A stretch of DNA of 64,000 nt from Nipponacmea schrenckii. Its lineage: Eukaryota; Mollusca; Gastropoda; Lottiidae. Below the pieces are notes generated by a model. The model did no database searches, was not told the DNA's origin, and worked only from the letters and a program-made list of their open reading frames with translations. Positions 1-9,557 of this stretch are shown in pieces. The first letter of the stretch is position 1, and each line of letters starts with the position of its first letter. The translations under genes and the position numbers were made by a program. The stretch covers positions 24,983,769-25,047,768 of the forward strand of contig JAUJPP010000007.1 of NCBI GenBank assembly GCA_030562195.1, read 5' to 3'.

Positions 1-16
1 TTAGAATAACACATAG

Positions 17-27
17 AATTTCTGAAG
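17..27. repeat. 5' target-site duplication of the LINE
   Basis: AATTTCTGAAG occurs here and again, identically, at 5300-5310. The flanking bases differ at both sites, so the duplication is 11 bp. The next bases, ATGGCG, start the element. Confidence 0.85.
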
Positions 28-66
28 ATGGCGTCCGATAGCAAGTCGCAGTCAATTGAGCTCTGA
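24..66 (+). promoter_or_regulatory. YY1-like motif and short uORF at the LINE 5' end
   Basis: GAAGATGGCGTCC (24-36) matches the YY1 core AAGATGGCG. The same motif lies at the start of the human L1 5' UTR, where it positions transcription initiation (known for L1, inferred here). The ATG in it opens a 12-codon uORF ending with TGA at 64-66. The motif partly overlaps the target-site duplication, so the exact first base of the element is uncertain by a few bases. Confidence 0.4.
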
Positions 67-374
67 TAATTTTGTCTTAAAATGGTGGTAGCTGCTCTTA
101 AAAAACAGTCAAATAATCTGTAACGTGTAACAAATATATTTACATAATTCAGCAGGAATGCAGCATTGAAATTTTTGGAATTTTTAGTGAAATAAATCTT
201 ACTCGAGTGAGCATTCATCATAGTGATATCGAGTAACCAAAACAAACACGCAGTGAACCTGTTTACGAGACCAATTGGACACACCATCTTACTTCAACAT
301 TTGTTTCCATTTTTGCTGTAAGTAATTTCTCATCTTTGTTTTACAAGCAGCATCAGAATTCAATACCGGACTTC

Positions 375-1277
375 ATGGAAAATCTCAAACGTTTCCTATC
401 TAGTTCTTCTCCCGAGGATTCAAGTGTTAAAAAATTTAGAGACAATCTCGAATCTATTGAAACTGACTGTTCAGACAATATGAGTGATAATACGAGCGAT
501 TCGAATCTTGCTGAACAAATTGTACAGGCTCTAAAAGATAAGACTGTGGTAATGACAATAGCTAACGCCGTGGCAAGTCTTGTCGCCTCTCAGCTCGACG
601 AGCATGTCAAATACCTGGAGGATAGAGTCAATAAACTTGAAAATAAATTAGAATCCAGAAGCCGAGAGTTGAGCGATGTTTATGATCGTTTAGATGACAT
701 TGAACAATACGGTAGACGGGAAGGGATTCGTATTCATGGCATAATTGAGAAACCAGGAGAATCCACAGACAACTTAGTCATTAAAGTTGGCCAACAAATA
801 GGCGTCAACATTACTAGGAACGATATAAACCGTAGCCACCGTGTTGGTGATCCAGCAAAATATAATCAAGAGAATAATCCACGACCAATCATAGTACGCT
901 TCAGAGGTTACTACACGAAACTTGACTATGTTAAAAATGCAAAACAACTTAGAAATTTAAGAACTTCCAGTGCGGATCAAGTATTTAAGTGCCACACTAT
1001 ATCGATCAACGACGACCTTACTAAAGTGCGATCTGAACTAGCTTACAAAGTCAGGCGATTGTGCAGGGAAGACAAATGCGATAAAACTTGGGTCAGAGAT
1101 GGTATAATCTTTGTAAAAACAAAAAGTGGTAAAACCGAACTCATCTGCACTCCGAATGATTACGAAAAACTGTTTGAAAGCACAAGGCTGAAACTTGTGT
1201 TGCGCCCGCAAATGACTCCTCTTAGTGCACCTTCCCAAGGTTTGCCAAATGACTCTTTTGTGAATGTGTCTCCCTAA
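375..1277 (+). CDS. LINE ORF1 protein (coiled coil plus RNA-binding-like domain)
   Basis: A 300-residue ORF1p-like protein, expected to bind the element's RNA and form the ribonucleoprotein. I start at the ATG at 375 (CTTCATGG); the open frame reaches back to 336, but only with a TTG. The N-terminus is Ser- and acid-rich. A heptad-like stretch follows (LEDRVNKLENKLESRSREL, then LDDIEQYGRRE). Next comes a globular part of the L1 ORF1/transposase-22 type, with NINRSHR-like text (NDINRSHRVGD) and PRPIIVRF, then YVKNAKQLRNL. These are hallmarks of ORF1 proteins of several LINE clades. The C-terminal third is basic, then Pro/Ser-rich. No CCHC zinc knuckle is visible. The frame is intact. Confidence 0.85.
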   Translation: MENLKRFLSSSSPEDSSVKKFRDNLESIETDCSDNMSDNTSDSNLAEQIVQALKDKTVVMTIANAVASLVASQLDEHVKYLEDRVNKLENKLESRSRELSDVYDRLDDIEQYGRREGIRIHGIIEKPGESTDNLVIKVGQQIGVNITRNDINRSHRVGDPAKYNQENNPRPIIVRFRGYYTKLDYVKNAKQLRNLRTSSADQVFKCHTISINDDLTKVRSELAYKVRRLCREDKCDKTWVRDGIIFVKTKSGKTELICTPNDYEKLFESTRLKLVLRPQMTPLSAPSQGLPNDSFVNVSP

Positions 1278-1832
1278 AAGTGCTTCTATTTAGGGTAACC
1301 TATCTGTGTCATTGTTGTTATGCTTCTTGTATATTATAATAGCCAAATGTTCAACATATTGTTTGTCCCGCTAAAGCAACAACATTCCAATCGTCCCGTT
1401 AAAACAACAACATTCCAAACGACTGATCATGTCACGGGCTACACGCCTCAACCTTTATACTGGACGAGAGCTGACATCCTGGCCCGCATAAATAAAAATC
1501 CCCTACCACCATACCAAACCCCACACACCCCAGTGCAGTCATGAAAACAGGGTGTATATTGTTTGTAATATATTGTACATATTTATTATCTTGTACATTT
1601 GTTTTGTGTTTATCTTCCTTTAATTGTCTATTTCACATATCTTTTTTTCTCTTTTACAGCTTTTCCATTACAGATAACTTTACGTTCGAGCCGAATATGT
1701 TCATTGGTATAATATACGAAAAATATTGGTTCTGCTTTAGTTTTCAGAAGTAGTAATACTGAGGGTATATATCGTAAAACTTTTGACTTCTCTCATACTG
1801 CTACTAGACACTGTTTCCATCTTCGCTTCCTA
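1278..1832 (+). other. LINE inter-ORF region with 3' splice-site-like tract
   Basis: The ORF1 stop and the ORF2 2A-like motif are separated by about 555 bases. Two short open frames (1320-1544 and 1541-1753) carry no recognisable domain. A pyrimidine tract ends in TTTTACAG (AG at 1658-1659) and looks like a splice acceptor. The ORF2 frame becomes open at 1713, after a TAA at 1710-1712, but holds no ATG before the 2A-like motif. Confidence 0.5.
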
Positions 1833-4800
1833 TTGTTACTTTCCGGAGACTTACACCAAAATCCTGGCCCAACTACCCTGAGTATACTCCATCTCAATGT
1901 CCGCTCCCTCATACCCAACCTAGATCTCATCCAAGCAGAATACTCAGATGTCGACGTGTTATCATTTTCAGAAACCTGGTTGACTCCTAACTCCGATAAT
2001 GACTTATTAACTCTTCCAGGTTATCACTCACCAATTTTACAAAACAGATCCGTTGGGAGGGGTGGGGGTGTTGCCTTGTACATACGTAATTCAATCTATT
2101 TTAAACAAAGATCAGATCTCAATATTTCAGGACTTGAAGCTGTTTGGTGCGAGCTGATTCATAACAAAATCAAATATCTGGTCGGAGTGTTTTATAGGCC
2201 ACCTAATGCAAACCGTGATTATTGGGATTTAATCGAAAACAGCTTAGAGGCAGCCATAGATACAAACAAACATACTATTATTCTTGGTGATTTTAACTCA
2301 AACTTTTTAACAATACGGAATAGTCCATTACATGATTTTATAAATCGTTTTAATCTTCTCCAAATTATTTCTAGTCCGACAAGGATTACCGATACTTCTG
2401 CTACCCTACTAGATCTTGCTATTGTCAATTGCCCCGATCTCGTGGAATCAAGTGAAGTTTTACCCTGTACAATAAGTGATCACTGTGCAATCAAATTGAA
2501 TGTAATATATCATAAATCAAAATTGAAACCTTTCTATAGAACTATTTTCTGTTATGATGATTTTGACCCTGTTCAACTAAATTCATATTTTAGAAATCAA
2601 GATTGGAATAGCCTTTTGGATCAAACAGATGCTAACAAAAGTGCAAACCAACTTTCAAACAAAATTAAAGAAGGAATTGAACTATATGTTCCGCATAAAA
2701 CAGTTTTAATAAGACCACGTGATGTAGAGTGGATGAACGGTTACATAAGGAAATTAATTAGAAAACGAAACAAAATTCACAAAAGAGCAAAACTTTTAAA
2801 CACACCCGTCCTTTGGCAAGAATTTAGAAAAGACAGAAACTACGTGATTTCAGAAGTTCGAAGGGTAAAAAGAGAATATTATTCTAAACTTAACGTTAAA
2901 ATTAACTCGAATGCTTTTAACGATAGAAATTGGTGGAAATTACTCCGTAATGTTTTATCCAAGAAAGGATGTTCTGCCAAAGATATTCCTCCTATTTTTC
3001 ATGATGAAAAATTGTATTGTTCTGATCACATAAAGGCAAATATTTTTAATATACATTTTACAAATCAAGCACAAGTGAATAACGAAGACGATGAATTACC
3101 TCCCACTTATTTTAACGATTTTCAAATTGATCAGCCAGTTTTCAATCCTTCCGACGTCGAATTAATTTTAAAATCTCTAGGTACAGGAAAAGCAAACGGT
3201 CCTGATAATATTAATAATATAATTCTCAAACTTTGTTCTAATAGTCTATCGTCCCCACTTTCAACACTTTTTAACATCTCCCATGACTTATGTGTTTTTC
3301 CTGATCAGTGGAAATATGCAAGTGTAATTCCGTTACACAAGAAAAACGACCCATGTCTGTGTTCTAATTATCGCCCAATTTCATTAATAAGCTCTCTTGG
3401 TAAAGTATTTGAAAGACTTATATATAACCACATTTATAATTTTGTCACTAAATACAACATTCTCTCTAAATTTCAGTCCGGTTTTATACAGAAAGATAGC
3501 ACTGTTTTTCAACTACTTAACATTCATGATGATATCTCAAAAAATTTAGACTCTGGCAAAGAAACTAAAATGATATTTTTCGATATAAGTGCTGCCTTCG
3601 ACAAGATCTGGCTTCAAGGTCTGATTCACAAACTTTCATCAATCGGTATTAATGGCAACTTACTAAAACTTCTCCGAAACTACCTCCAAAACAGGAAACA
3701 GTCGGTCACAATCAAAGGCCAATCTTCCTCCCAGAAATATCTTAAAGCTGGTGTTCCCCAGGGATCAGTCTTAGGACCATTACTTTTCATAATTTACATA
3801 AATGATATTACTAATGATATTGAATCTAATATTCGTCTTTTTGCCGACGACACCTCTCTATATCTCAGTATCGATGATATAGAGGGGTGTCGTAATACAC
3901 TGAACAGAGATTTAGAACGTATTCATAACTGGTCTGTTAAATGGAAAGTAACTTTTAACCCTCAAAAAACCAAATGTATGACGTTTTCAAGAAAACTAGA
4001 GCCTTCATTATTTACCGTTAAATTTAATCAAACAGTTTTTATTGATACAAACGAGCATAAACACTTAGGCGTGATCTTTAATAGCAACGCTTCATGGACA
4101 TCTCACATTGACTATTTAGTTTCTAAAACCTGTAAAATGATTGATTGTCTCCGTTCTTTAAAATATAAACTCACACGCAAATCCCTTGAAACATTGTACA
4201 AACAATTTATTTTGCCTATATTTGATTACGCTGATGTGTTGTGGAATAATTGTTCTGATTGCGATGCTAACAAGCTAGAAAAACTAAATTTAGATGCTAT
4301 TCGGTCCATTACAGGCCTTGTCCGAGGTACCTCACATTCTTCTCTTTACAAGGAGTCTGGCTTTACAAGTTTAAGTGATAGGCGATTTTTACACAAAGTA
4401 ATTTTATTTTACAAAATGATAAATAAAATAACACCTCGATATCTGAGTATTCTTGTTCCTCCTAATATCTCAACCGTTAATCCCTACAACGTAAGAAATA
4501 GCTCTCTACTGCGCACCCTACCTTGGCACACAACATCATATAAAACATCCTTTCTTCCTTCTGCCATACAGACCTGGAACAACCTTCCCAACTCTATTAG
4601 AAATTCTTCTTCTCTGTCTAAATTAAAACACGAACTATCTGAACATATTTCTAAAACATCTGTCCCTGTGTACTTCTATTCTGGCGATCGTTTCTCTCAA
4701 ATAATACATACAAGACTCAGACATTGCAAAAGCACTTTACAAGCCCATAAATTTTTAATGCATATCACTGACAACCCATCTTGTAAATGTGGACACTACT

Positions 4801-5006
4801 ATGAGGATTCAGAACATTTCCTTCTTCACTGCAGACTATTTCATACCACGCGTAACGCTACCATTCAACAGCTCCCATCCCATCTTCGCTTCATATCCGC
4901 ACTCCTATTTGGCAATCCAGACCTATCTTTTGACTGCAATTTCAACATATTCTCTATAGTTCATCAATTTATTCTCCAATCAAAACGTTTCGACGATCTA
5001 ATGTAA
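1833..5006 (+). CDS. LINE ORF2: endonuclease and reverse transcriptase with N-terminal 2A-like motif
   Basis: The polyprotein that nicks the target and reverse-transcribes the element (family knowledge). Residues are counted from the leucine codon at 1833. A 2A-like motif, GDLHQNPGP, is at 5-13. Endonuclease motifs follow: LHLN (19-22), SETWL (46-50), LGDFNSN (151-157) and SDH (215-217). Reverse transcriptase motifs are NYRPISL (about 512), FFDISAAFD (motif A, 582-590), GVPQGSVLGP (motif B, 640-649) and FADD (motif C, 670-673). A C-terminal CKCG...H...C cluster lies near residue 1000. The catalytic residues I can check are present and the frame is unbroken for 1057 codons. The start is unusual: 1833 is TTG, the frame is open back to 1713 without an ATG, and the first internal methionine comes only at about residue 301, after the endonuclease. 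Initiation by reinitiation, a non-AUG codon or splicing is inferred. Confidence 0.9.
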   Translation: MLLSGDLHQNPGPTTLSILHLNVRSLIPNLDLIQAEYSDVDVLSFSETWLTPNSDNDLLTLPGYHSPILQNRSVGRGGGVALYIRNSIYFKQRSDLNISGLEAVWCELIHNKIKYLVGVFYRPPNANRDYWDLIENSLEAAIDTNKHTIILGDFNSNFLTIRNSPLHDFINRFNLLQIISSPTRITDTSATLLDLAIVNCPDLVESSEVLPCTISDHCAIKLNVIYHKSKLKPFYRTIFCYDDFDPVQLNSYFRNQDWNSLLDQTDANKSANQLSNKIKEGIELYVPHKTVLIRPRDVEWMNGYIRKLIRKRNKIHKRAKLLNTPVLWQEFRKDRNYVISEVRRVKREYYSKLNVKINSNAFNDRNWWKLLRNVLSKKGCSAKDIPPIFHDEKLYCSDHIKANIFNIHFTNQAQVNNEDDELPPTYFNDFQIDQPVFNPSDVELILKSLGTGKANGPDNINNIILKLCSNSLSSPLSTLFNISHDLCVFPDQWKYASVIPLHKKNDPCLCSNYRPISLISSLGKVFERLIYNHIYNFVTKYNILSKFQSGFIQKDSTVFQLLNIHDDISKNLDSGKETKMIFFDISAAFDKIWLQGLIHKLSSIGINGNLLKLLRNYLQNRKQSVTIKGQSSSQKYLKAGVPQGSVLGPLLFIIYINDITNDIESNIRLFADDTSLYLSIDDIEGCRNTLNRDLERIHNWSVKWKVTFNPQKTKCMTFSRKLEPSLFTVKFNQTVFIDTNEHKHLGVIFNSNASWTSHIDYLVSKTCKMIDCLRSLKYKLTRKSLETLYKQFILPIFDYADVLWNNCSDCDANKLEKLNLDAIRSITGLVRGTSHSSLYKESGFTSLSDRRFLHKVILFYKMINKITPRYLSILVPPNISTVNPYNVRNSSLLRTLPWHTTSYKTSFLPSAIQTWNNLPNSIRNSSSLSKLKHELSEHISKTSVPVYFYSGDRFSQIIHTRLRHCKSTLQAHKFLMHITDNPSCKCGHYYEDSEHFLLHCRLFHTTRNATIQQLPSHLRFISALLFGNPDLSFDCNFNIFSIVHQFILQSKRFDDLM

Positions 5007-5280
5007 TCTAAAGTATCGATATGTACCCTCCTACTACTGTGTATATAAATTTATTTTCGATTGTTTTTCAATTGTACCAATGAACATGTTTAGCTTCTTT
5101 CTTCTTCTCTCACTCTCTCTCTATCCCTTTCTCTCTTGCCCCAATACTTATTTTTGTGATATTACATGTAAATAATTCTGTATATAAGTACGGTTGAAAC
5201 AGACTTACATAAGCTTTATGCTTGTCTCTGAATCAACTTTATTAATTATTAATGTATTATACAATTTTGTATCTTATTGA

Positions 5281-5286
5281 AATAAA
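5281..5286 (+). terminator. Polyadenylation signal of the LINE
   Basis: AATAAA, 13 bases before the 3' target-site duplication. It is placed where a CR1/L2-like transcript would end. Confidence 0.5.
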
Positions 5287-5299
5287 TATTGTTTAAACC

Positions 5300-5310
5300 A
5301 ATTTCTGAAG
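5300..5310. repeat. 3' target-site duplication of the LINE
   Basis: An identical 11-bp copy of 17-27. It follows directly after the 3' tail of the element, 13 bases beyond the AATAAA signal. Confidence 0.85.
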
Positions 5311-5826
5311 GAAAAAAGTGTTAATTTCAAATAAATTGACGTTTTTATTTTAAACTGTTGTTTAAAATTCACACTGGCATCATTACTTGTTTTGTTCACA
5401 TTACACAGTAGTCACAATTCCTCTAACAAATTAACATTATAACAGTATTTCCATTGCTCAATAAATAAAAAAAAACGGAACCTGAAATATGTAGTTTCTG
5501 AAGAGTTTCAAACTGTATTATCTTCATACAACAAATAGGGGGCTCAATGACTGAATGTGGGGGAGGGGGGTTACAAATGTTTAGGCTGAATTCAAGATGC
5601 AGTAACTCTGTGGAGGCACCTTTCATGGAGCATCTGATCATCTGATTTCGGCATGTTGGTGGTTATAGAAATGCTAATATTTTGCTAATACCAACTTTGA
5701 TGTGAACACGATTAAATTCTTTGATGACTCAACTCAAAACAAAATGACAACCAGGCAAAGCTGAACATGTCCTGTTTTTGGATGTTTTAACAGCTATCTA
5801 CTAAGTCAAGTTTTATCAGAATTTTT

Positions 5827-6996
5827 AACAAGCGGTTGCCTAGCAAGATACGCCCACTTTAAAATATATTTTCTGTTTTAACACAGGCAGAAACTCCAAC
5901 ATTATTTAGGTCTAATCCAAGTTCTCATCAATATAAATGTTCACACCAAATTTGATTCAAATCAGATGAAACCTAGTCTCTATTGTATTAACTAGCTAAT
6001 TTTCATGAGTTTGGACTAAGTCAAGGGCAATAAATCAAATATAGTTCATCGAAAAATAGAAAATATTGAACTTGTTCAAGAACTCACCAATAAAAAGGAT
6101 CACATCAAATTTCATTCAAATCAGATAAAAACTGTATTGTCTATTGCAATCACAAACCAATTTTGCAGTGTTTTGTCAAGTCAAGTGCAATAACTCAAAA
6201 ACTCGCCAATTTCGTACTTGACCAAGATCTCATCAACTTCAATGATCAGATTTCATTCAAATCAGATAAAAATTGTTGTCTCTGTGGTTTTAACAAGTCT
6301 GTTTTGACTAAGTCAAGGGCAATAACTCAAAAAATGTTCACCAAAAAATCGTCACTATCAAACTTGTTTAAGTTCTCATCAATTTAAATGATCACACAAA
6401 ATTTCATTCAAATCCAATGGAAATTGTGATCTCTATCGCGTTCATAGGCCAATTTTGACTGGTTTTAAATAAGTCAAGTGCAAAAACTCAAAAACCATTG
6501 ATGGAAAATTAGCCAAATTCGTATTTGTCCAAGATCTCATCAATATAAATGATCACAGCAAGTTTCATTCAAATCCAATGAAAACTGTAGCATTTACAAG
6601 CCAATTGTAACGCATTTAAACTAACTCAAGGGCAATAACTCAAAAACTCTTTATCGAAAAATCATCAATTTTGAACTTGTCTGAGAACTCATCAATATAA
6701 ATGATCACAGCAAGTTTCAATCAAATCCGATAAAAACTGTAGTCTCTATCGCGTTCACAAGCCAATTTTAAAGCATTTTGACTAAGTCAAGGACAATAAC
6801 TCAAAAACTCTTTATCGAAAAATCATCAATTTCGAAATTATCTGAGATCTCATCACTATAAATGATCACAGCAAGTTTCATTCAAATCTGATAAAAACTG
6901 TAGTCTCTATCGCGTTCACAGCAATTGTGGACGGACAGACTTACGGACAGGTGTGACGACAATATACGACCACATTATTATGTGGGTGTATAAAAA
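5827..6996 (+). repeat. Pearl-like repeat element, copy 1
   Basis: It starts with AACAAGCGGTTGCCTAGCAA, then ATACGCCCAC. The core is a tandem series of diverged units of roughly 160 bp, each with 'TCATCAATATAAATGATCAC' and 'AAGTCAAGNGCAATAACTC'. It ends with a short GGAC/AGAC microsatellite, a hairpin (CCACATTATTATGTGG, 6970-6985) and GGGTGTATAAAAA. The layout of flank, core repeats, tetranucleotide microsatellite and 3' hairpin matches pearl elements of bivalves and the Helentron-related DINE/HINE elements (known families). No coding capacity is seen. Confidence 0.75.
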
Positions 6997-7370
6997 TTGA
7001 ACTGATTTGGCACATTCTGACATTTATTTTTAGGAATCAGCACTAAAATTCATGGTTTTTAATTTGATAAAAATAAAGTTGGGTGCAAGGTGTCCCCATT
7101 AAAGTTTGACAATTATTACTTGTTCGAATGTTTGCATTTCATAACAGACAGACTAAAATTAAATTAAAGGTTGGTGCAAGATCTCATTAAAATCAGAAGA
7201 TGAAATCTGAAATATTCAAGTATCTCACAACTCAAGTTTAATATAATTAGGCTAAGGAAAATCGAAACCTTTGAATGTGCAGGATAATAAGTTAACACAG
7301 TGTTGAAACAGCTTCTGATAATGATTTGATACATCTCCTATTCTATGTACAACATTCATAATTAAGAAGA
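6997..7370. other. Unassigned AT-rich sequence
   Basis: No open frame, splice-flanked exon or repeat structure was seen between the pearl-like copy and the minisatellite. Confidence 0.5.
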
Positions 7371-7885
7371 TATTGTTAGATTAAATAATAAGATATTGTT
7401 AATATAATAATAAGATATTGTTAATATAATAACAAGATATTGTTAATATAATAATAAGATAGTTAATATAATAATAAGATATTGTTAATATAATAACAAG
7501 ATATTGTTAATATAATAATAAGATATTGTTAATATAATAAGATATTGTTAATATAATAATAAGATATTGTTAATATAATAATAAGATATTGTTAATATAA
7601 AAATAAGATATTGTTAATATAATAATATGATATTGTTAATATAATAATATGATATTGTTAATATAATAATATGGTATTGTTAATATAATAATAAGATATC
7701 GTTAATATAATAAAAAGGTATTGTTAATATAATAAAAAGGTATTGTTAATATAATAATAAGATATTGTTAATATAATAAAAAGGTATTGTTAATATAATA
7801 AAAAGGTATTGTTAATATAATTATAAGATATTGTTAATATAATAAAAAGGTATTGTTAATATAATAATAAGATATTGATAGTATA
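7371..7885. repeat. 22-bp AT-rich minisatellite
   Basis: A tandem array of about 23 units with consensus AAGATATTGTTAATATAATA plus AT. Variants replace AAGAT with AAGGT or ATGAT, and some units lose a few bases. Confidence 0.95.
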
Positions 7886-8576
7886 AATAATAATAGATTT
7901 ATCTCTACAGTAACTAATTAGTATACAGAACTTACTAGATATTCATTCACTTACATAGGTACATTAATCATTTAAAAGTAAGTAATATTCATTACACTGT
8001 TTGCTATAAATTATTTGTAACATTGAAACAAGGTCCCATTAATTCAGTCAACCAATCAAAACAAACAGTCATATTCTGTCATTTGAAAACCCATGTACAT
8101 TTTGAGATCTGTTTTCATTAAAACGGGGCTTAACAATTTGCCATTCTGCCCACCTAGTAAAACTGCCACTCTTATCGTCTACAGTTTTGTTAAGTAAATC
8201 GTGCTATAACCAAGACTATTGCATTTTTTTAACGTTTAAGGCCCTGCCGATCAAAATAACTTTATAATACGAAGAAATTCTACCGTCTATGTTACAAACT
8301 TATTTATGAAACATAACTGTTTCAATGTGACAGTTTTGTCTCCAAGCCCCTTTATTTCTTAATGCAGAATTCAACACTACTAAGGGCAAATTTTATCACA
8401 GTATTTTTTAAGACACCAGGGCCTAAACTGCATACTAATCTTAACATTACAGGACATTTAAATAGATCAGATTATTTTACCATGTTAATGGAGTCTTTAT
8501 CCAGTATAAAGTTGGGCATGGAAATTTGAAGTATATGCATCTAGTGATGTCCATGTCTATTTCTTTCAGTATTATG
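7886..8576. other. Unassigned intergenic or intronic DNA
   Basis: AT-rich sequence with no supported gene. A phrase AAAACGGGGCTTAAC near 8120 looks repeat-like, but no partner was found in the window. Confidence 0.4.
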
Positions 8577-9075
8577 GATTGAAATGAAATGAAATGAGTT
8601 TTACAATGTAAATTTCATAGTTCATTAATCACTTCTTACGTTTAATCCCTTGATTTACGTAATTATTCGACCGATAGTATTGGGTAGCTCATTAACTGAA
8701 CATGATTGTTTCGTAATTTTTAATGTCACTGACCTATACTGATGGAGCCTGTTTTAAAACGGGTTATTTAGATGAGCAAACGAACATGTCTGAAATATAT
8801 GGCCAAATCAACAGCCCTGTTTAACATCCTACACTTGAACACCTAATTGGGTAATCAAGACAGGCATGCAGTGTGAAATGAGGGAAATTTTGCCAGGACA
8901 GCGGCAATATTGTACTCTTTTGGATATTTCCAACTTTCAAGGGATCTTTAACGTGTACTGTCTGTGGCAAACAGGGCCACAGTTTATTGTCCCATCCGGA
9001 TGATTAGACACTTTTTATATGTCAGGGGGAAACTGGGTTGAAAATCCGAAAGTTCACCTTTAAATTGAACCATAG
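8577..9075 (-). mobile_element. tRNA-derived SINE (family A), split by a hAT fragment
   Basis: The tail side (TTGAAATGAAATGAAATGAG, then TTTTACA) lies at 8578-8604. The body resumes at 8823 (TTTAACATCCTAC ... GGGAAATTTTGCCAGGACAG ... GGGATCTTTAACGTG). It matches the copy at 63672-64000, whose right end carries the tRNA-like head on the minus strand. Here the head is eroded. The break at about 8601-8822 is filled by a hAT end. Confidence 0.65.
8601..8822 (-). mobile_element. Fragment of the non-autonomous hAT family, inside a SINE
   Basis: It ends in GCCAAATCAACAGCCCTG, the inverted form of the left end of the complete element at 16662-17700. Inner matches include TGTCACTGACCTATACT and ATTAATCACTTCTTAC (diverged). 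The right 8 bases TTTAACAT resemble the left flank TTTACAAT, so an eroded 8-bp target duplication is possible. The left terminus is not recognisable. Confidence 0.65.
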
Positions 9076-9550
9076 CAAGCAAGCATCCAACCTCAATGAG
9101 CAACCCTAACTCCTTCAATATTATGAATTTAGTAGTTAACCTAGTGGAGTCTCATTGTGAGCAAGGTCATTATCAAGATGCATTGGACCATTGGTGGCCT
9201 CACCAAGTTTCTACCTTTCTATAGGATTATAAATGGCACAGTGCATATAACAAAGTAATAAATGGTCAAGAAAATTTCTGCAGACGAAAGAGGCAGTGAG
9301 AAGTGTCAGTTTAACGTCATTCTTAAAGCATCAAAACATTGATTTACTCATGTTTGTAATTCAGTAAATGAATTCAAACCTCATAAGCTGAGATAAAAAA
9401 TAAAATTGAGTGAATTAGATTTCATTTTCAGCTTTCTTCAAAAATCTTCCCTTTATCTGTAAAATTACTTTTTAGTTTTTGTCTGTTATAATCATGGCTA
9501 AAGGAATGGAAAATCATAAGAAAAGTTCAATTTACAATTGTTTTAGTGTC
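9076..9550. other. Unassigned DNA
   Basis: No gene or clear repeat seen. Confidence 0.4.
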
Positions 9551-9557
9551 ATAAGCT

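Larger units (their letters stand above)
28..5299 (+). mobile_element. Full-length two-ORF LINE (CR1/L2-like non-LTR retrotransposon)
   Basis: A complete non-LTR retrotransposon of 5272 bp. An 11-bp direct repeat (AATTTCTGAAG) lies at 17-27 and 5300-5310 and marks both ends, as target-primed insertion would leave. In order it holds a 5' leader, ORF1 (coiled coil plus RNA-binding-like domain), an inter-ORF region, ORF2 (AP-type endonuclease plus reverse transcriptase, no RNase H seen) and a 3' tail ending shortly after AATAAA. Neither ORF has an internal stop. The tail is not poly-A, which fits the CR1/L2 group better than L1. It lies antisense to the RECQL4-like gene. The clade is inferred from the order of motifs; a phylogeny was not possible here. 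Confidence 0.9.
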
